Positions 1-8,809 of a stretch of 64,000 nt of DNA are shown here, in pieces. Both the position numbers and the translations under genes were made by a program. Source of the DNA: Jatrophihabitans sp964252635. GTDB taxonomy: Bacteria > Actinomycetota > Actinomycetes > Mycobacteriales > Jatrophihabitantaceae. Position 1 is the first letter of the stretch; every line of letters begins with the position of its first letter. Below the pieces are notes generated by a model. That model searched no databases, was not told the origin of the DNA, and saw only the letters and a program-made list of their open reading frames with translations. The DNA lies in the NCBI RefSeq assembly GCF_964252635.1, contig NZ_CAXUNP010000001.1, positions 62,001-126,000 of the forward strand. The letters run 5' to 3'.

Positions 1-1
1 G

Positions 2-976
2 CTCCGCTCCTTGACCATCCTCGAGGAGCAGGCTGAGAAGCCCAAGCTCGGGGCGGCGGTGCGCGACGTGCGCCGCGACGTCGAGGGCGGGCTCTCCCTG
101 TCGCAGGCCATGGCCAAGCAGGACGAGATCTTCCCGCCGATCATGATCTCGATGATCCGGGCCGGCGAGACGGGCGGCTTCCTTGACGCGGCGCTCGACC
201 GCATCGCCGTGAACTTCGAGAAGGACGCCCAGCTCCGCGCCAAGATCAAGTCTGCGATGACCTACCCGGTCATCGTCATCTGCTTCAGCCTGCTGATGAT
301 CGCCGGCGTCCTCGTCTTCATCGTCCCGATCTTCGAGAAGATGTTCAAGAACCTGGGCGGCTCCCTGCCACTGCCGACCCAGATCATGGTGACCCTGAGC
401 CACAACGCCCTGTGGGTGCTGCCGCTGATGGTCGCCGCGCTGGTCATCAGCACCAAGCTGTTCCGCGCCAAGCTCAAGCGCGACGAGGCATGGCGGCTCG
501 GCTTCGACCGATTCAAGCTGCGCTGGCCGGTCTTCGGCACGCTGTTCACCAAGATCGCGATCAGCCGGTTCAGCCGCAACTTTGGCACTCTGCTCGCCGT
601 CGGCGTGCCCGTCATGCAGGCCCTGGACATCGTGGGCGGCACGACCGGCAACGCGGTGATCGGCGAGGCCATGAAGGACGTGGCCGAGTCGGTGCGCGCC
701 GGCAACACGATGTCCGCGCCGCTGGCCGAGCACAAGGTCTTCCCGCCGATGGTCGTGCAGATGATCGAGGTCGGCGAGGAGACCGGGCAGATCAGCCCGA
801 TGCTCGACAAGGTGTCGGACTTCTACGACCACGAGGTCGAGACCGCCACCGAGTCGCTGACCGCCGCGATCGAGCCGCTCATGGTGATCGTCATGGGCCT
901 CATGGTCGGCGTGATGGTCGTCTGCCTGTACCTGCCGATGTTCACGATCTACCAGCACATCCAGGGCGCCTCGTAA
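2..976 (+). CDS. pilC: Type IV pilus inner-membrane platform protein PilC (5' end outside window)
   Basis: This is the polytopic platform protein on which pilin subunits are assembled; it works with the PilB/PilT ATPases. The frame is open to the window edge, so the true start lies upstream and 324 residues are visible of the usual roughly 400. The fragment has the GspF/PilC layout: a cytoplasmic helical domain, a hydrophobic segment near visible residues 89-111, a second near 136-153, a second cytoplasmic domain beginning FTKIAISRFSRNFGTLLAVGVP, and a C-terminal segment rich in V, M and L. Both halves carry the family GE(T)TG motif (AGETGGF and VGEETGQ). It heads the visible part of a pilus operon, 137 bp before the first pilin. 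Confidence is high. Confidence 0.95.
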   Translation, partial: LRSLTILEEQAEKPKLGAAVRDVRRDVEGGLSLSQAMAKQDEIFPPIMISMIRAGETGGFLDAALDRIAVNFEKDAQLRAKIKSAMTYPVIVICFSLLMIAGVLVFIVPIFEKMFKNLGGSLPLPTQIMVTLSHNALWVLPLMVAALVISTKLFRAKLKRDEAWRLGFDRFKLRWPVFGTLFTKIAISRFSRNFGTLLAVGVPVMQALDIVGGTTGNAVIGEAMKDVAESVRAGNTMSAPLAEHKVFPPMVVQMIEVGEETGQISPMLDKVSDFYDHEVETATESLTAAIEPLMVIVMGLMVGVMVVCLYLPMFTIYQHIQGAS

Positions 977-1004
977 CCGAGCCGCGACCGACAACTCCAC
1001 AACT

Positions 1005-1024
1005 TCCGTACTCCCCAGTACGGA
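1005..1024 (+). other. Stem-loop between pilC and the first pilin
   Basis: TCCGTACT and AGTACGGA form a perfect 8-bp stem around a CCCC loop, 29 bases after the pilC stop. There is no T-tract. It may be an RNA processing site, or it may attenuate transcription and separate pilC from the more strongly expressed pilins; the role is inferred. Confidence 0.5.
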
Positions 1025-1113
1025 GCGACCTGGACGCCCCCATGCACGACGGTCGCACCCTCCGAACCAACCCCCGGTCCGGAGTTCCCCCACCAGAGTC
1101 CCCGGAGGCTCAG

Positions 1114-1569
1114 ATGTTCCGTAACACCCTCTCGAAGATGCTCGACATCCGTGACCTCAAGCGGACCGAGCGTGAGGACGGTGAGGCCGGCTTCACCCTC
1201 ATCGAGCTCCTGGTCGTCGTCGTCATCATCGGCATCCTGATCGCCATCGCCATCCCGCTGTACCTCAACTACACCAAGGGCGCGAAGGCCAAGGGTGCCG
1301 AGTCAGACGTCCGCGCGGCCGTCTCCGCCGTGCAGCAGTGCTTCACCGACAACAACAACACCCTTCCGGCTTCGGTAGCTGCACCGACAACGGCCGGCAC
1401 CGACCTGAGCCTGACGTGCGGCAGCGCGACCGAGACGTCGACGGTGTCCTCCGGGACGAAGCTGAGCTACACGAACAACGCCGACGGCACGTACACGATC
1501 GTTGGCGTTTCGGACAGCGGCAAGACCTACACCTTCTCCAGCTCCACGGGCAAGATCGCCACCACCTGA
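1114..1569 (+). CDS. Type IV major pilin-like protein, copy 1
   Basis: A 151-residue prepilin. Residues 1-25 are a charged leader ending in Gly. The type III cleavage site follows (G^FTLIE, with the conserved Glu at mature position 5), then the hydrophobic alpha-1 helix LLVVVVIIGILIAIAIPLY. The C-terminal half is a Thr/Ser/Gly-rich globular domain with two cysteines (QQCFTD and LTCGS) that could form a disulfide. The ATG is chosen because CCGGAGG lies 5 bases upstream and the leader length fits. It stands in tandem with a second pilin gene and shares with it 101 identical bases. A PilA-like major subunit is the likely role; which copy forms the fibre cannot be told from sequence. Confidence 0.92.
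   Translation: MFRNTLSKMLDIRDLKRTEREDGEAGFTLIELLVVVVIIGILIAIAIPLYLNYTKGAKAKGAESDVRAAVSAVQQCFTDNNNTLPASVAAPTTAGTDLSLTCGSATETSTVSSGTKLSYTNNADGTYTIVGVSDSGKTYTFSSSTGKIATT
1174..1274 (+). repeat. 101-bp perfect direct repeat inside pilin copy 1
   Basis: Identical base for base to 1734-1834 in the next gene. It covers the end of the leader, the cleavage site and the whole hydrophobic helix. Confidence 0.95.
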
Positions 1570-1673
1570 GCGACGTCCGGGCGACGACACCACTAACTGC
1601 CCGGCCTGTCGGATACATCTCACCGCAACAGTTCACAGCCCACGCCCGTCCCCTCTAAGCCCCGGAGGCTCTT

Positions 1674-2138
1674 ATGTTTCGCAACGCACTAAGTCACCTG
1701 ATCGACATCCGCAACGACAAGCGCGCCGAGCGGGAGGACGGTGAGGCCGGCTTCACCCTCATCGAGCTCCTGGTCGTCGTCGTCATCATCGGCATCCTGA
1801 TCGCCATCGCCATCCCGCTGTACCTCAACTACACGCAGGGTGCGAAGAACAAGGGCGCCGAGTCCGACGTCCGCGCAGCCGTGGCTGCGGTTCAGCAGTG
1901 CTACTCGGACGGGAACAACAACTTCCCTGCTTCGGGAGCCCAGTCCGGCAGCACGTTCACCTTCACCATGCCTACGGGTGTCACCCCGGCGACCTGCACC
2001 ACGACCTCCACTGTCTCCGACGGCACGACGTTGTGCTACGGGCTGGTCACCGGCGGGTACAAGATCACCGGGGCCTCCTCGAACGGCAAGACCTACAACT
2101 ACGACAGCACGATCGGCAAGGTCGTCCAGGGCAGCTGA
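1674..2138 (+). CDS. Type IV major pilin-like protein, copy 2
   Basis: A 154-residue prepilin with the same architecture as the upstream copy: leader to Gly, G^FTLIE cleavage site, identical hydrophobic helix, then a divergent C-terminal domain. The globular part has three cysteines (QQCYSD, ATCTT, TLCYG) against two in copy 1, and a different sequence of similar composition. CCCCGGAGG sits 6 bases before the ATG. The gene lies 104 bp after copy 1 and is followed by a 15-bp stem-loop, so the pair may form its own transcript segment. Divergence confined to the exposed part suggests different surface properties or receptor preferences; that is inference. Confidence 0.92.
   Translation: MFRNALSHLIDIRNDKRAEREDGEAGFTLIELLVVVVIIGILIAIAIPLYLNYTQGAKNKGAESDVRAAVAAVQQCYSDGNNNFPASGAQSGSTFTFTMPTGVTPATCTTTSTVSDGTTLCYGLVTGGYKITGASSNGKTYNYDSTIGKVVQGS
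1734..1834 (+). repeat. 101-bp perfect direct repeat inside pilin copy 2
   Basis: Second copy of the block at 1174-1274, offset by 560 bp. Such a block permits deletion of one gene or gene conversion between them. Confidence 0.95.
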
Positions 2139-2152
2139 CCCACTCCTACGAC

Positions 2153-2188
2153 CCGGTCGGAGCGGGAGGCGAATCCCGCTCCGACCGG
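2153..2188 (+). terminator. Strong stem-loop after the major pilins
   Basis: A perfect 15-bp GC-rich stem (2153-2167 with 2174-2188) around a 6-base loop GGCGAA begins 14 bases after the pilin stop. No T-run follows, which is common for actinobacterial terminators. It probably ends or reduces transcription before the minor pilins. Confidence 0.7.
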
Positions 2189-2231
2189 CACCAACTCCAT
2201 ACGCCCCTCCGAACAACGATGGAGGTGACCC

Positions 2232-2699
2232 ATGCCCCCCAGCCGGGTCCGCCCCCCACTCCGTCGAGCACCAGGAGCGAGCACCCGGCCCGCAGTTACC
2301 CCCACTGACCGCGTCGCCGACGACGGTGGATTTACCGTCGTCGAGGCTCTCGTCTCCCTCGTCCTCCTCGCCGTGGTAGGTACGGCAGCGACCACCGCGG
2401 TCGTCGCCGCCACCAAGACGTCCAAGAACTCCAACGACCGAGTCAACGCAGCCAACCTGGCTCAGCAGGACCTGCAGGCAGCGCGCGCGCTGCGCTACCC
2501 CGCCTACCCCGCCGCGGTCAGCGCGCGCAGCGTCGTCATCGGCAAGACGAGCTACACCGTGACCCGCACGGTGTCGACCCCCTGCCCGGCCACCATCAAC
2601 TACACGAGCAACCCGTTCATGACGGTCACCTCCACGGTGACGTGGAAGCCCGCGACCCCGACCCAGACCGTGGTCATGACGACGGAGCTGGCATGTTGA
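2232..2699 (+). CDS. Minor prepilin, PilV-like
   Basis: A 155-residue protein with a long basic N-terminus (about 33 residues), then GG^FTVVEALVSLVLLAVVG, a prepilin cleavage site with Glu5 followed by a hydrophobic helix. The rest is small and Thr-rich with two cysteines. GGAGGTG lies 5 bases before the ATG. The stop codon overlaps the next start (ATGTTGA), so the three minor-pilin genes are translationally coupled. By position and type it is the PilV/GspI-like minor subunit that helps initiate the pilus; orthology is inferred. Confidence 0.8.
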   Translation: MPPSRVRPPLRRAPGASTRPAVTPTDRVADDGGFTVVEALVSLVLLAVVGTAATTAVVAATKTSKNSNDRVNAANLAQQDLQAARALRYPAYPAAVSARSVVIGKTSYTVTRTVSTPCPATINYTSNPFMTVTSTVTWKPATPTQTVVMTTELAC

Positions 2700-3406
2700 G
2701 CCGGCTGCAGCGGCAGGACGACACCGCCGACGACGCCGGCATGACCCTTGTCGAGCTGGTCGTGGGCATGACGCTCATGAGCATCGTCGGGGCCATCGCC
2801 ATGACGTTCTTCGTCGGCATGTCGACCCAGACCGCACGTGTCGGGGCCCAGACCCAGGACGCCGCCGCGGCCCGGACCGCGCTGAACCAGATCAGCACCG
2901 TGCTGCGGCTGGCGGACACGCCCACCGCGCGTCCCGGGTACTCCACCTCGCGCTTCCAGGTGCCGTCGGGCCAGAACCAGCTGACGGGCTCCGAGATCGT
3001 GTTCTTCGCCAACATCGGGAACGGACAGACGCCGAGCCGAGCGACCGACACAGCCAACGCCACAGCTGTCCGCATCCCGCCGACCAAGGTCGACATCAAG
3101 CTGGTCAACGGCACGCTGACCGAGTACACGTACGCACCCCTGAGCCTGAGCTACGGCACCGGCTACGACTGGACCACCAACTACCCCAGCACGCCGACGA
3201 CCACCTCGGTGCTGCTGTCCGGTGTCGCGAACTCCACCGTGTTCGCGTACTGCTCGGACGCCACCGACATCGCACAGACGTGCACGTCGACGACTGCACC
3301 CGACTCGGTTGCCGTCGTGCAGGTGACGCTCACGACGACGCCGCTGCGTGGCAATGCAGCACAGACCGTGCAGTCGAGCGTTGCGATCACCGGAGCTGTG
3401 TCGTGA
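2693..3406 (+). CDS. Minor prepilin, PilW-like
   Basis: A 237-residue protein. After an acidic leader, DDAG^MTLVELVVGMTLMSIVG is a prepilin cleavage site with Glu5 and hydrophobic helix. The body (about 200 residues) resembles PilW/GspJ-type minor pilins, with a conserved-looking RTALNQISTVLRLAD stretch after the helix. The ATG at 2693 is preferred to an upstream in-frame ATG at 2642 because it overlaps the preceding stop and gives a normal leader length. Its own stop overlaps the next gene's GTG. It probably joins the initiating complex at the pilus tip. Confidence 0.8.
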   Translation: MLSRLQRQDDTADDAGMTLVELVVGMTLMSIVGAIAMTFFVGMSTQTARVGAQTQDAAAARTALNQISTVLRLADTPTARPGYSTSRFQVPSGQNQLTGSEIVFFANIGNGQTPSRATDTANATAVRIPPTKVDIKLVNGTLTEYTYAPLSLSYGTGYDWTTNYPSTPTTTSVLLSGVANSTVFAYCSDATDIAQTCTSTTAPDSVAVVQVTLTTTPLRGNAAQTVQSSVAITGAVS

Positions 3407-6156
3407 TCGCGAACCGACTGCGCCGCTTGCGTGACCGCGACGAGGGCGGGTTCGCCCTCATCTTCACGCTGTTCGTGACCACGGTCATCATGCTGGCCGT
3501 CGCCACCACCCTGGCCACGACCACGCCAAACATCACCGCCGCGAAGCAGAGCCAGGACGTCGCCGGCGCGCTGATGGCGGCGCAGTCCGGGATCGACGAC
3601 GCCATCGCCTACCTGACCAGCGTTCCGCAGTGTCGCTCGCAGACACGGATCTGCTCACAGGCCTACGGCACGAGCAGCGCCGCGCTCGCCACCTCAGGCA
3701 CCCCTCGACCGACGCTGGGCAGCGGCCAGTCGTTCTCGTGGCGCCTGGGATCGTCGTTGACCGCCGACGGCTACGTACGCGTCTCGTCGACCGGCACGTC
3801 GACGGGCATCAGGCGCACACTGGTCGCGGACCTGTCACTCGCGCCGAGCATCCTGTCCTACGGCTACTACACCGACTACGAAACGCTCTCGCCAGCGTTC
3901 CTCACGGACTACAACAGCAAGCACAGCATTTACCTCAGCAACAGCACCACCTACAGCAAGGTGAGCAGCACGTACCGAGGAAGCACCTCGGTTCCCCAGA
4001 CTGTGTCCTGGAAAGACCCGACGGGCACCCAGCTGTGTGGCGAGCATTGGTACCGCGAATCGGCCACGATTCCGGGCCGCGCCGCAGACACCACTGTTCC
4101 CACCCAGACCGGCTCCTTGATCACCAACCGGACATCCCCGTCCGCGACCCTCGGCTGCGATCTGGTCTTCACGACCGGAATGATCGAGGACGGCAAGACC
4201 TACACACGCGACGCCATCGACGTGAGTAACGGCAGCGGAAACGGACCAATCTTCAATCAGCCGGTCTACACGTTGTGGGGTTACAACGACGGTCACGAGA
4301 ACTTCACCAGCCCGTCGAACGGAGGGCAACCCTGGCGTGGAGACAGCATCAGCAGCTCCTCCCTCTACAAGCCGGTTGTTGCTCCGTACGACCTGACCCT
4401 GCCTCCGACCATCGGTTCCGACGGGCTGGCTACCAACGCATGTGTCTATTACGGCCCCACGCGCGTGGTCCTGAACGGCGACGGCACGGCGACCGTGACC
4501 AGCCCGTCGACCACGGTGCGAGACTCGGGCAGCGACGTCAACTGCTACCCCTCCGGTTCGTTGGACAATGGCATTCGCAACTTTCAGATCGACTACGCGA
4601 CGGTCGGCGGCAGCACGGTCTACGTCAAGAACCTGGGAACTGCTCCTGCGACCGGCTGGCCCGACAATCCGACGAAGCTCACCAACACGCCCGCGGCCAA
4701 CAACGAGGTCTTCTGGCTCCCGGTGTCCGGTGTGGCCACGCCAGACAGCTCGACATCTGCCGCACCGAGTACGTGCGCGAACACGAGCACCCAGAAGTAC
4801 TCGGCCGCAGTCAACGCTCAATGCGCCTGGACGAACGTCGCCACCAGCACGGACGCCAGCTCCACGACAGGGTGGACCGCCTATACGACCTCGAGCACAA
4901 CCGGGACCAACTGCGCCAAGCCACCCGCGGCGACGGACCAGCTCCTGTTCCAGTGCGAGTACAACCACTCGACGTCCACATCGGCGCCGAGCACCAATGC
5001 CTATGCCGCCGTACGCAGCACGATGCAGTCGTTCCTCAACAGCAACTCGTGTGCGACCGGCCTGGCCGCAGCGTTCAAGACGTGCTTGCAGACCCAGGCG
5101 AACTCCGCGCTGTCAACGGCAAACACCTCGCAGCACCCGTTCAACTACACGTCCCCGGCGAACGGCGACCACCAGTACGCAGCGACGGTCACGCTCGGGA
5201 CCCCGGTTACCGGCAGCACGCAGAACGTCGGCAGCGCGCCCGCCAACCCGACCGCCGGCGACACCCTCTTCAGCTACACCGGTACCCCCGGACAAGAGCA
5301 GTCGACGCTGACGCCCGTCACGACCACCGTTTATCGACAGACGTACTCGTCGACCAGCAAGAGCTGGTCGGCGGGCACCGCCCAATTCACCTTCACGACC
5401 ACGCACAACGACTGGGTGATGACCGCGCAGCCTTCCGGAGCCAGCTATTTCCCGCAGCTCCCCGACGTCACGGACTACAACTCGGGCACGACCTCGGGCA
5501 GCCCCTCGGTCGCGGTCGGGTCGACCGGAAACCTTCAGCCCGGGGACCTGTACATCCAGGGCCGGAACAACGGGCAGTTGAGCGTGCTGGCCCAGAACGA
5601 CATCATCGCCACGGGCGACATCACCGACACCGGGACCACCGGCAGTGACACCCAGGCTGTCGACCTCGTCGCCGGCAAGGACGTACGCAATTACCACCCG
5701 GTGTCCTGCGTCGACACGAATGCGACCGACATCAACAACACCAGTCCTGGCTGGTGTCCCAATGACATCAGCGACCTGACGTCGTCGTCGCTGCAGAACT
5801 CGGACGGATCGTTCACTGCTCAAGCACCGCAACTGCAGTACCAGAACATGACGCAGACCGGCGATCACACCATCGACGCTGCCATCTTCACGCTGAGCGG
5901 TTCTTTCCGAACCGACAATTACGACCGTGCGCCGTGGGTGGGCAACGTCCTCGTGAACGGTGGTCTCTACCAGTCACATCGAGGTGGCAACGGCACGACG
6001 CACACCTACAACGGCAACACGGTACGAACCGGTCTGTCGTTGAACTACACCTACGTCGACCTCGAGCGCGCGAACCTGCCGTACGCGCCGCCCGCGTCCA
6101 ACAGTGCGAACCCTCGCCCCTGGAACGTGGTCAGCATCTCGGCCGGTGGCCCATGA
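3403..6156 (+). CDS. Very large PilX-like minor pilin (917 aa)
   Basis: The N-terminus (RDEGGFALIFTLFVTTVIML) is the PilX-type membrane anchor: a short basic leader, Gly-Gly-Phe, then a hydrophobic helix in which Glu5 is replaced. The following AAQSGIDDAIAYL is typical of PilX N-terminal domains. About 850 residues then follow, rich in Thr, Ser, Asn and Gly with scattered cysteines, far longer than PilX proteins of about 200 residues. The region around residues 700-780 (GDLYIQGRNNGQLSV, then IIATGDITD) looks like a beta-helix or bactofilin-like fold. The GTG start overlaps the previous stop. A tip-located adhesin carried by a minor-pilin anchor is the best guess; ligand unknown. Confidence 0.78.
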   Translation: MIANRLRRLRDRDEGGFALIFTLFVTTVIMLAVATTLATTTPNITAAKQSQDVAGALMAAQSGIDDAIAYLTSVPQCRSQTRICSQAYGTSSAALATSGTPRPTLGSGQSFSWRLGSSLTADGYVRVSSTGTSTGIRRTLVADLSLAPSILSYGYYTDYETLSPAFLTDYNSKHSIYLSNSTTYSKVSSTYRGSTSVPQTVSWKDPTGTQLCGEHWYRESATIPGRAADTTVPTQTGSLITNRTSPSATLGCDLVFTTGMIEDGKTYTRDAIDVSNGSGNGPIFNQPVYTLWGYNDGHENFTSPSNGGQPWRGDSISSSSLYKPVVAPYDLTLPPTIGSDGLATNACVYYGPTRVVLNGDGTATVTSPSTTVRDSGSDVNCYPSGSLDNGIRNFQIDYATVGGSTVYVKNLGTAPATGWPDNPTKLTNTPAANNEVFWLPVSGVATPDSSTSAAPSTCANTSTQKYSAAVNAQCAWTNVATSTDASSTTGWTAYTTSSTTGTNCAKPPAATDQLLFQCEYNHSTSTSAPSTNAYAAVRSTMQSFLNSNSCATGLAAAFKTCLQTQANSALSTANTSQHPFNYTSPANGDHQYAATVTLGTPVTGSTQNVGSAPANPTAGDTLFSYTGTPGQEQSTLTPVTTTVYRQTYSSTSKSWSAGTAQFTFTTTHNDWVMTAQPSGASYFPQLPDVTDYNSGTTSGSPSVAVGSTGNLQPGDLYIQGRNNGQLSVLAQNDIIATGDITDTGTTGSDTQAVDLVAGKDVRNYHPVSCVDTNATDINNTSPGWCPNDISDLTSSSLQNSDGSFTAQAPQLQYQNMTQTGDHTIDAAIFTLSGSFRTDNYDRAPWVGNVLVNGGLYQSHRGGNGTTHTYNGNTVRTGLSLNYTYVDLERANLPYAPPASNSANPRPWNVVSISAGGP

Positions 6157-6217
6157 CCCACGAGCCGCTCGCACACCCCCGCCCCCACTGCACGTCGCAC
6201 GACCTAAGGAGCCCGTC

Positions 6218-7264
6218 ATGGCAACAACACCGGTGAGCATTGGCCTGGACATCGGGTCGCATGCCGTTCGCGCCGTCGAGGTCGCGCGCACGAAGGATCG
6301 TCAGGTGATCGACGCCTTCGGTGAGACCTCTCTGCCAGACGGCGCCACCAAGCACGGCGTGGTCCAGGACCAGCGCGCCGTGACCGGAGCCGTCCGCGAA
6401 CTCTGGTCGGGCAAGCGTTTCCGCGCCAAGTCCGTCCGCCTCGGTGTCACCCACCAACAGGTCGTCGTCCGCGAGGTCGAGATCACCGATCTGCAGCCGA
6501 AGGACATGCGTCGTGCGCTGCCCCACCAGGTGCGCGACGTGCTGCCGTTCCCCGCCGACCAGGCCATCCTCGACTTCCGTCCGCTGGGTCCCGGCCGCAA
6601 GCCCGAGACCGTGTCCGGGTTGCTCGTCGCCGCGCCGAAGGAAGCGATCGTCGACACGGTGCATGCGGTGGAGAAGGCCGGCTTGCACGTCGAGAGTGTC
6701 GATCTGGCCGGCTTCGCCGTGCTCCGGGCCCTCGCTGCGGCCACCGCCGGACCGGAGGCCGTCGTCGACATGGGCGCCGAGCGCACCCTGGTCGTCGTCC
6801 ACACCAACGGCGTGCCGCGGGTCGTACGTACGATCCCGCGCGGCGGCGACGACGTCACCGCCATGTTGGTGAACCGGCTCGGGGTGTCCCGCGATGAGGC
6901 CGAGGCGCACAAGGCGCGTGTCGGTACCGGGGCATTCGGCGCGTCCGACGGACCCGACGTCGCGGTCAGCGAGGTCGTCAACGACGCGCTCCGCCCCCTC
7001 GTGAACGAAATCCGCAGCTCCATCAGCTTCTTCCTGTCGGCACACCCGGACCACGCGATCGGTCGCCTGTGCCTGGCCGGTGGTGGCGCGCAGCTGCCCG
7101 GTCTGGACGACCTGATCACGCGCTCGCTCGACCTGCCGGTCGTCCACGGTGACCCGTTCCAGTACGTCACCACTGCACGACACCGCGACGAGGCCGACGC
7201 GCTGCGCCGGTTCCGTACCTCCTCGGCCGTGTGCGTCGGCCTGGCCTTGGGAGCAGCGTCATGA
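6218..7264 (+). CDS. pilM: Type IV pilus assembly actin-like ATPase PilM
   Basis: 348 residues, cytoplasmic, FtsA/actin-like fold. The nucleotide-binding phosphate-1 loop is visible at the N-terminus (GLDIGSHAVRAVEV) and a second glycine motif near residue 290 (LCLAGGGAQLPGL). RSSISFFLSAHP is the family helix before it. PilM binds the N-terminal tail of PilN and links the PilN/PilO ring to the cytoplasmic motor. The ATG at 6218 has AAGGA eight bases upstream; longer in-frame starts would add an unconserved tail. It overlaps pilN by 4 bases (ATGA). Confidence 0.92.
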   Translation: MATTPVSIGLDIGSHAVRAVEVARTKDRQVIDAFGETSLPDGATKHGVVQDQRAVTGAVRELWSGKRFRAKSVRLGVTHQQVVVREVEITDLQPKDMRRALPHQVRDVLPFPADQAILDFRPLGPGRKPETVSGLLVAAPKEAIVDTVHAVEKAGLHVESVDLAGFAVLRALAAATAGPEAVVDMGAERTLVVVHTNGVPRVVRTIPRGGDDVTAMLVNRLGVSRDEAEAHKARVGTGAFGASDGPDVAVSEVVNDALRPLVNEIRSSISFFLSAHPDHAIGRLCLAGGGAQLPGLDDLITRSLDLPVVHGDPFQYVTTARHRDEADALRRFRTSSAVCVGLALGAAS

Positions 7265-8109
7265 CCATCATCGACACGCCGCCCCCACCCGCAGCGATCG
7301 CCCTGGCCCTCGACGCGCACTCCGGTCCGCTCGCCCGGATCAGCGCCGACCTGCTGCCCGACGAGGTACGCGCGCGCCGGCGCCTCGCGCATGTCAAGCG
7401 ACGCATGGTCTTCGGCTTCGTGGCCCTCGCGCTCGTCATCGGCCTCGGCGACACCCTCGCTCGCCAGCAGACGAGCAAGGCCGAGGATGCGCTGGCCGCT
7501 GCCAACCAGCGCAACGGTGCGCTCAACCAACAGGTGACGCGCTTCGCCGCGGTGACCGGTGTGCAGGGCGACACCCAGCAGATCACCACCCAGCTCACCC
7601 AGGCGATGGCCGGTGACGTCCCGTGGGCCAAGCTCGTCGCCACGATGCAGCGGCTCGCCCCACGGGGTCTGGCGCTGACCGGGATGAACGCCGCGACCGG
7701 CGCCGGTGGCGCATCCGGCGCACCGGCCCCGACAGCGCCGGTCGCCCCGGGCGCGACTTCGTCGACCGCAGCACCTGTCGGCACCCTGTCCCTGACCGGC
7801 CAGGCTGCGAGTTACCGCGACGTCGCTGACTACGCCGGCGCCCTGGCCGGCGTACCCGGCCTCACCGGAGTGACGCCGACGACTGCGGCGACCACCGATA
7901 CGAGCCACACGATCACCTTCACGATCACCGCGTCGTTGACCGCGGCGGTCCAGGGCGGTCGCTACGCCACCACCGCTCCGCGCACGGGCACAGCAGCGGC
8001 ACCAGTCGCAGCGACGTCCGGCGCACCGACGGCTTCCGCGCCGTCCAACACCGCGGCCGCGCCACCCGCGGGACCGACCACCACCGCATCCGCTCCGGTA
8101 GGGAACTGA
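7261..8109 (+). CDS. pilN: Type IV pilus alignment protein PilN
   Basis: 282 residues: a cytoplasmic N-terminus of about 50 residues including the basic stretch RARRRLAHVKRR, one membrane segment (MVFGFVALALVIGLGDTLA, near 52-70), a short coiled coil, and a periplasmic-type ferredoxin-like domain. The C-terminal 50 residues are Ala/Thr/Pro-rich and look disordered. The Leu/Ile-Asn-Leu-Leu-Pro motif that binds PilM in proteobacteria is only loosely represented by ISADLLPDE near residue 28. Overlap with pilM and a 1-bp gap to pilO indicate a coupled PilMNO module. Confidence 0.85.
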   Translation: MTIIDTPPPPAAIALALDAHSGPLARISADLLPDEVRARRRLAHVKRRMVFGFVALALVIGLGDTLARQQTSKAEDALAAANQRNGALNQQVTRFAAVTGVQGDTQQITTQLTQAMAGDVPWAKLVATMQRLAPRGLALTGMNAATGAGGASGAPAPTAPVAPGATSSTAAPVGTLSLTGQAASYRDVADYAGALAGVPGLTGVTPTTAATTDTSHTITFTITASLTAAVQGGRYATTAPRTGTAAAPVAATSGAPTASAPSNTAAAPPAGPTTTASAPVGN

Positions 8110-8110
8110 C

Positions 8111-8752
8111 ATGCCACGCACCCAAACCGAACGACTCTGGGTCGTCGGCGCCGCTCTCGTCGCGCTGATCATGGCCGCCGTCGGTTACTTCCTGCTCATC
8201 GGGCCCGAGCGCTCGCGTGCCGCCTCGGTGCGCAGGGACGCGTCGGACACGTCGTTCCAGACCGCCACCCTGCAGTCCCGGATCGCGAGCCTGACCGCCC
8301 AGAGCAAGCAGCTGACGACGTACCGTGCTGCGCTCGCGAAAGCACAGCGCGCGCTCCCGACGGCCGACGACCGGACGGCCACGCCGCAGCTCATCCGCGA
8401 TCTCGCGTCGACGGCGTCGGCGACGTCCACGGCCATCACCTCCCTGACCGTCGGCCAGCCGACGGCACTGACCCCCAGCACACCGGCCACTCCGACGGCG
8501 TCGTCACCCAGCTCGTCGGGCAGCACGTCCGCCGGCACGGCTGCACCGGCCACCCCCACGTCGACCCTGTCGTCGATCGCCGTCGGGGCCACGGTCTCGG
8601 GGGTGCCTGCCGCGCTCAACAGCTTCCTGTCGGCGGTCCAGACCACGGGCTCCCGGGCGTTGTTGGTCACTTCCGTGACACTGAGCAAGACCACCGGCCG
8701 GCTGACCACCATGACCCTGACCATGACCGCCTTCGTGCGGCCCGCCGAATAG
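8111..8752 (+). CDS. pilO: Type IV pilus alignment protein PilO
   Basis: 213 residues with a membrane segment near residues 9-31, a coiled-coil stretch near 35-90 with several Leu/Gln heptads, a low-complexity Ser/Thr/Ala/Pro linker near 115-155, and a C-terminal domain ending TTMTLTMTAFVRP, which matches the final strand of PilO-type domains. It starts one base after the pilN stop. PilO dimerises with PilN around the platform. Family assignment rests on position and architecture more than on residue identity. Confidence 0.8.
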   Translation: MPRTQTERLWVVGAALVALIMAAVGYFLLIGPERSRAASVRRDASDTSFQTATLQSRIASLTAQSKQLTTYRAALAKAQRALPTADDRTATPQLIRDLASTASATSTAITSLTVGQPTALTPSTPATPTASSPSSSGSTSAGTAAPATPTSTLSSIAVGATVSGVPAALNSFLSAVQTTGSRALLVTSVTLSKTTGRLTTMTLTMTAFVRPAE

Positions 8753-8809
8753 AGCTACCGGGACGCGAGTCCCGGGACAGACGTCGCTGCGCTGGGGGGC
8801 GCGGTGACC

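Noticed and set aside
1114..2138. The second pilin as an assembly duplication artefact.
   Set aside because: Sequences outside the 101-bp block differ clearly in both coding and flanking regions, so the genes are genuinely separate.
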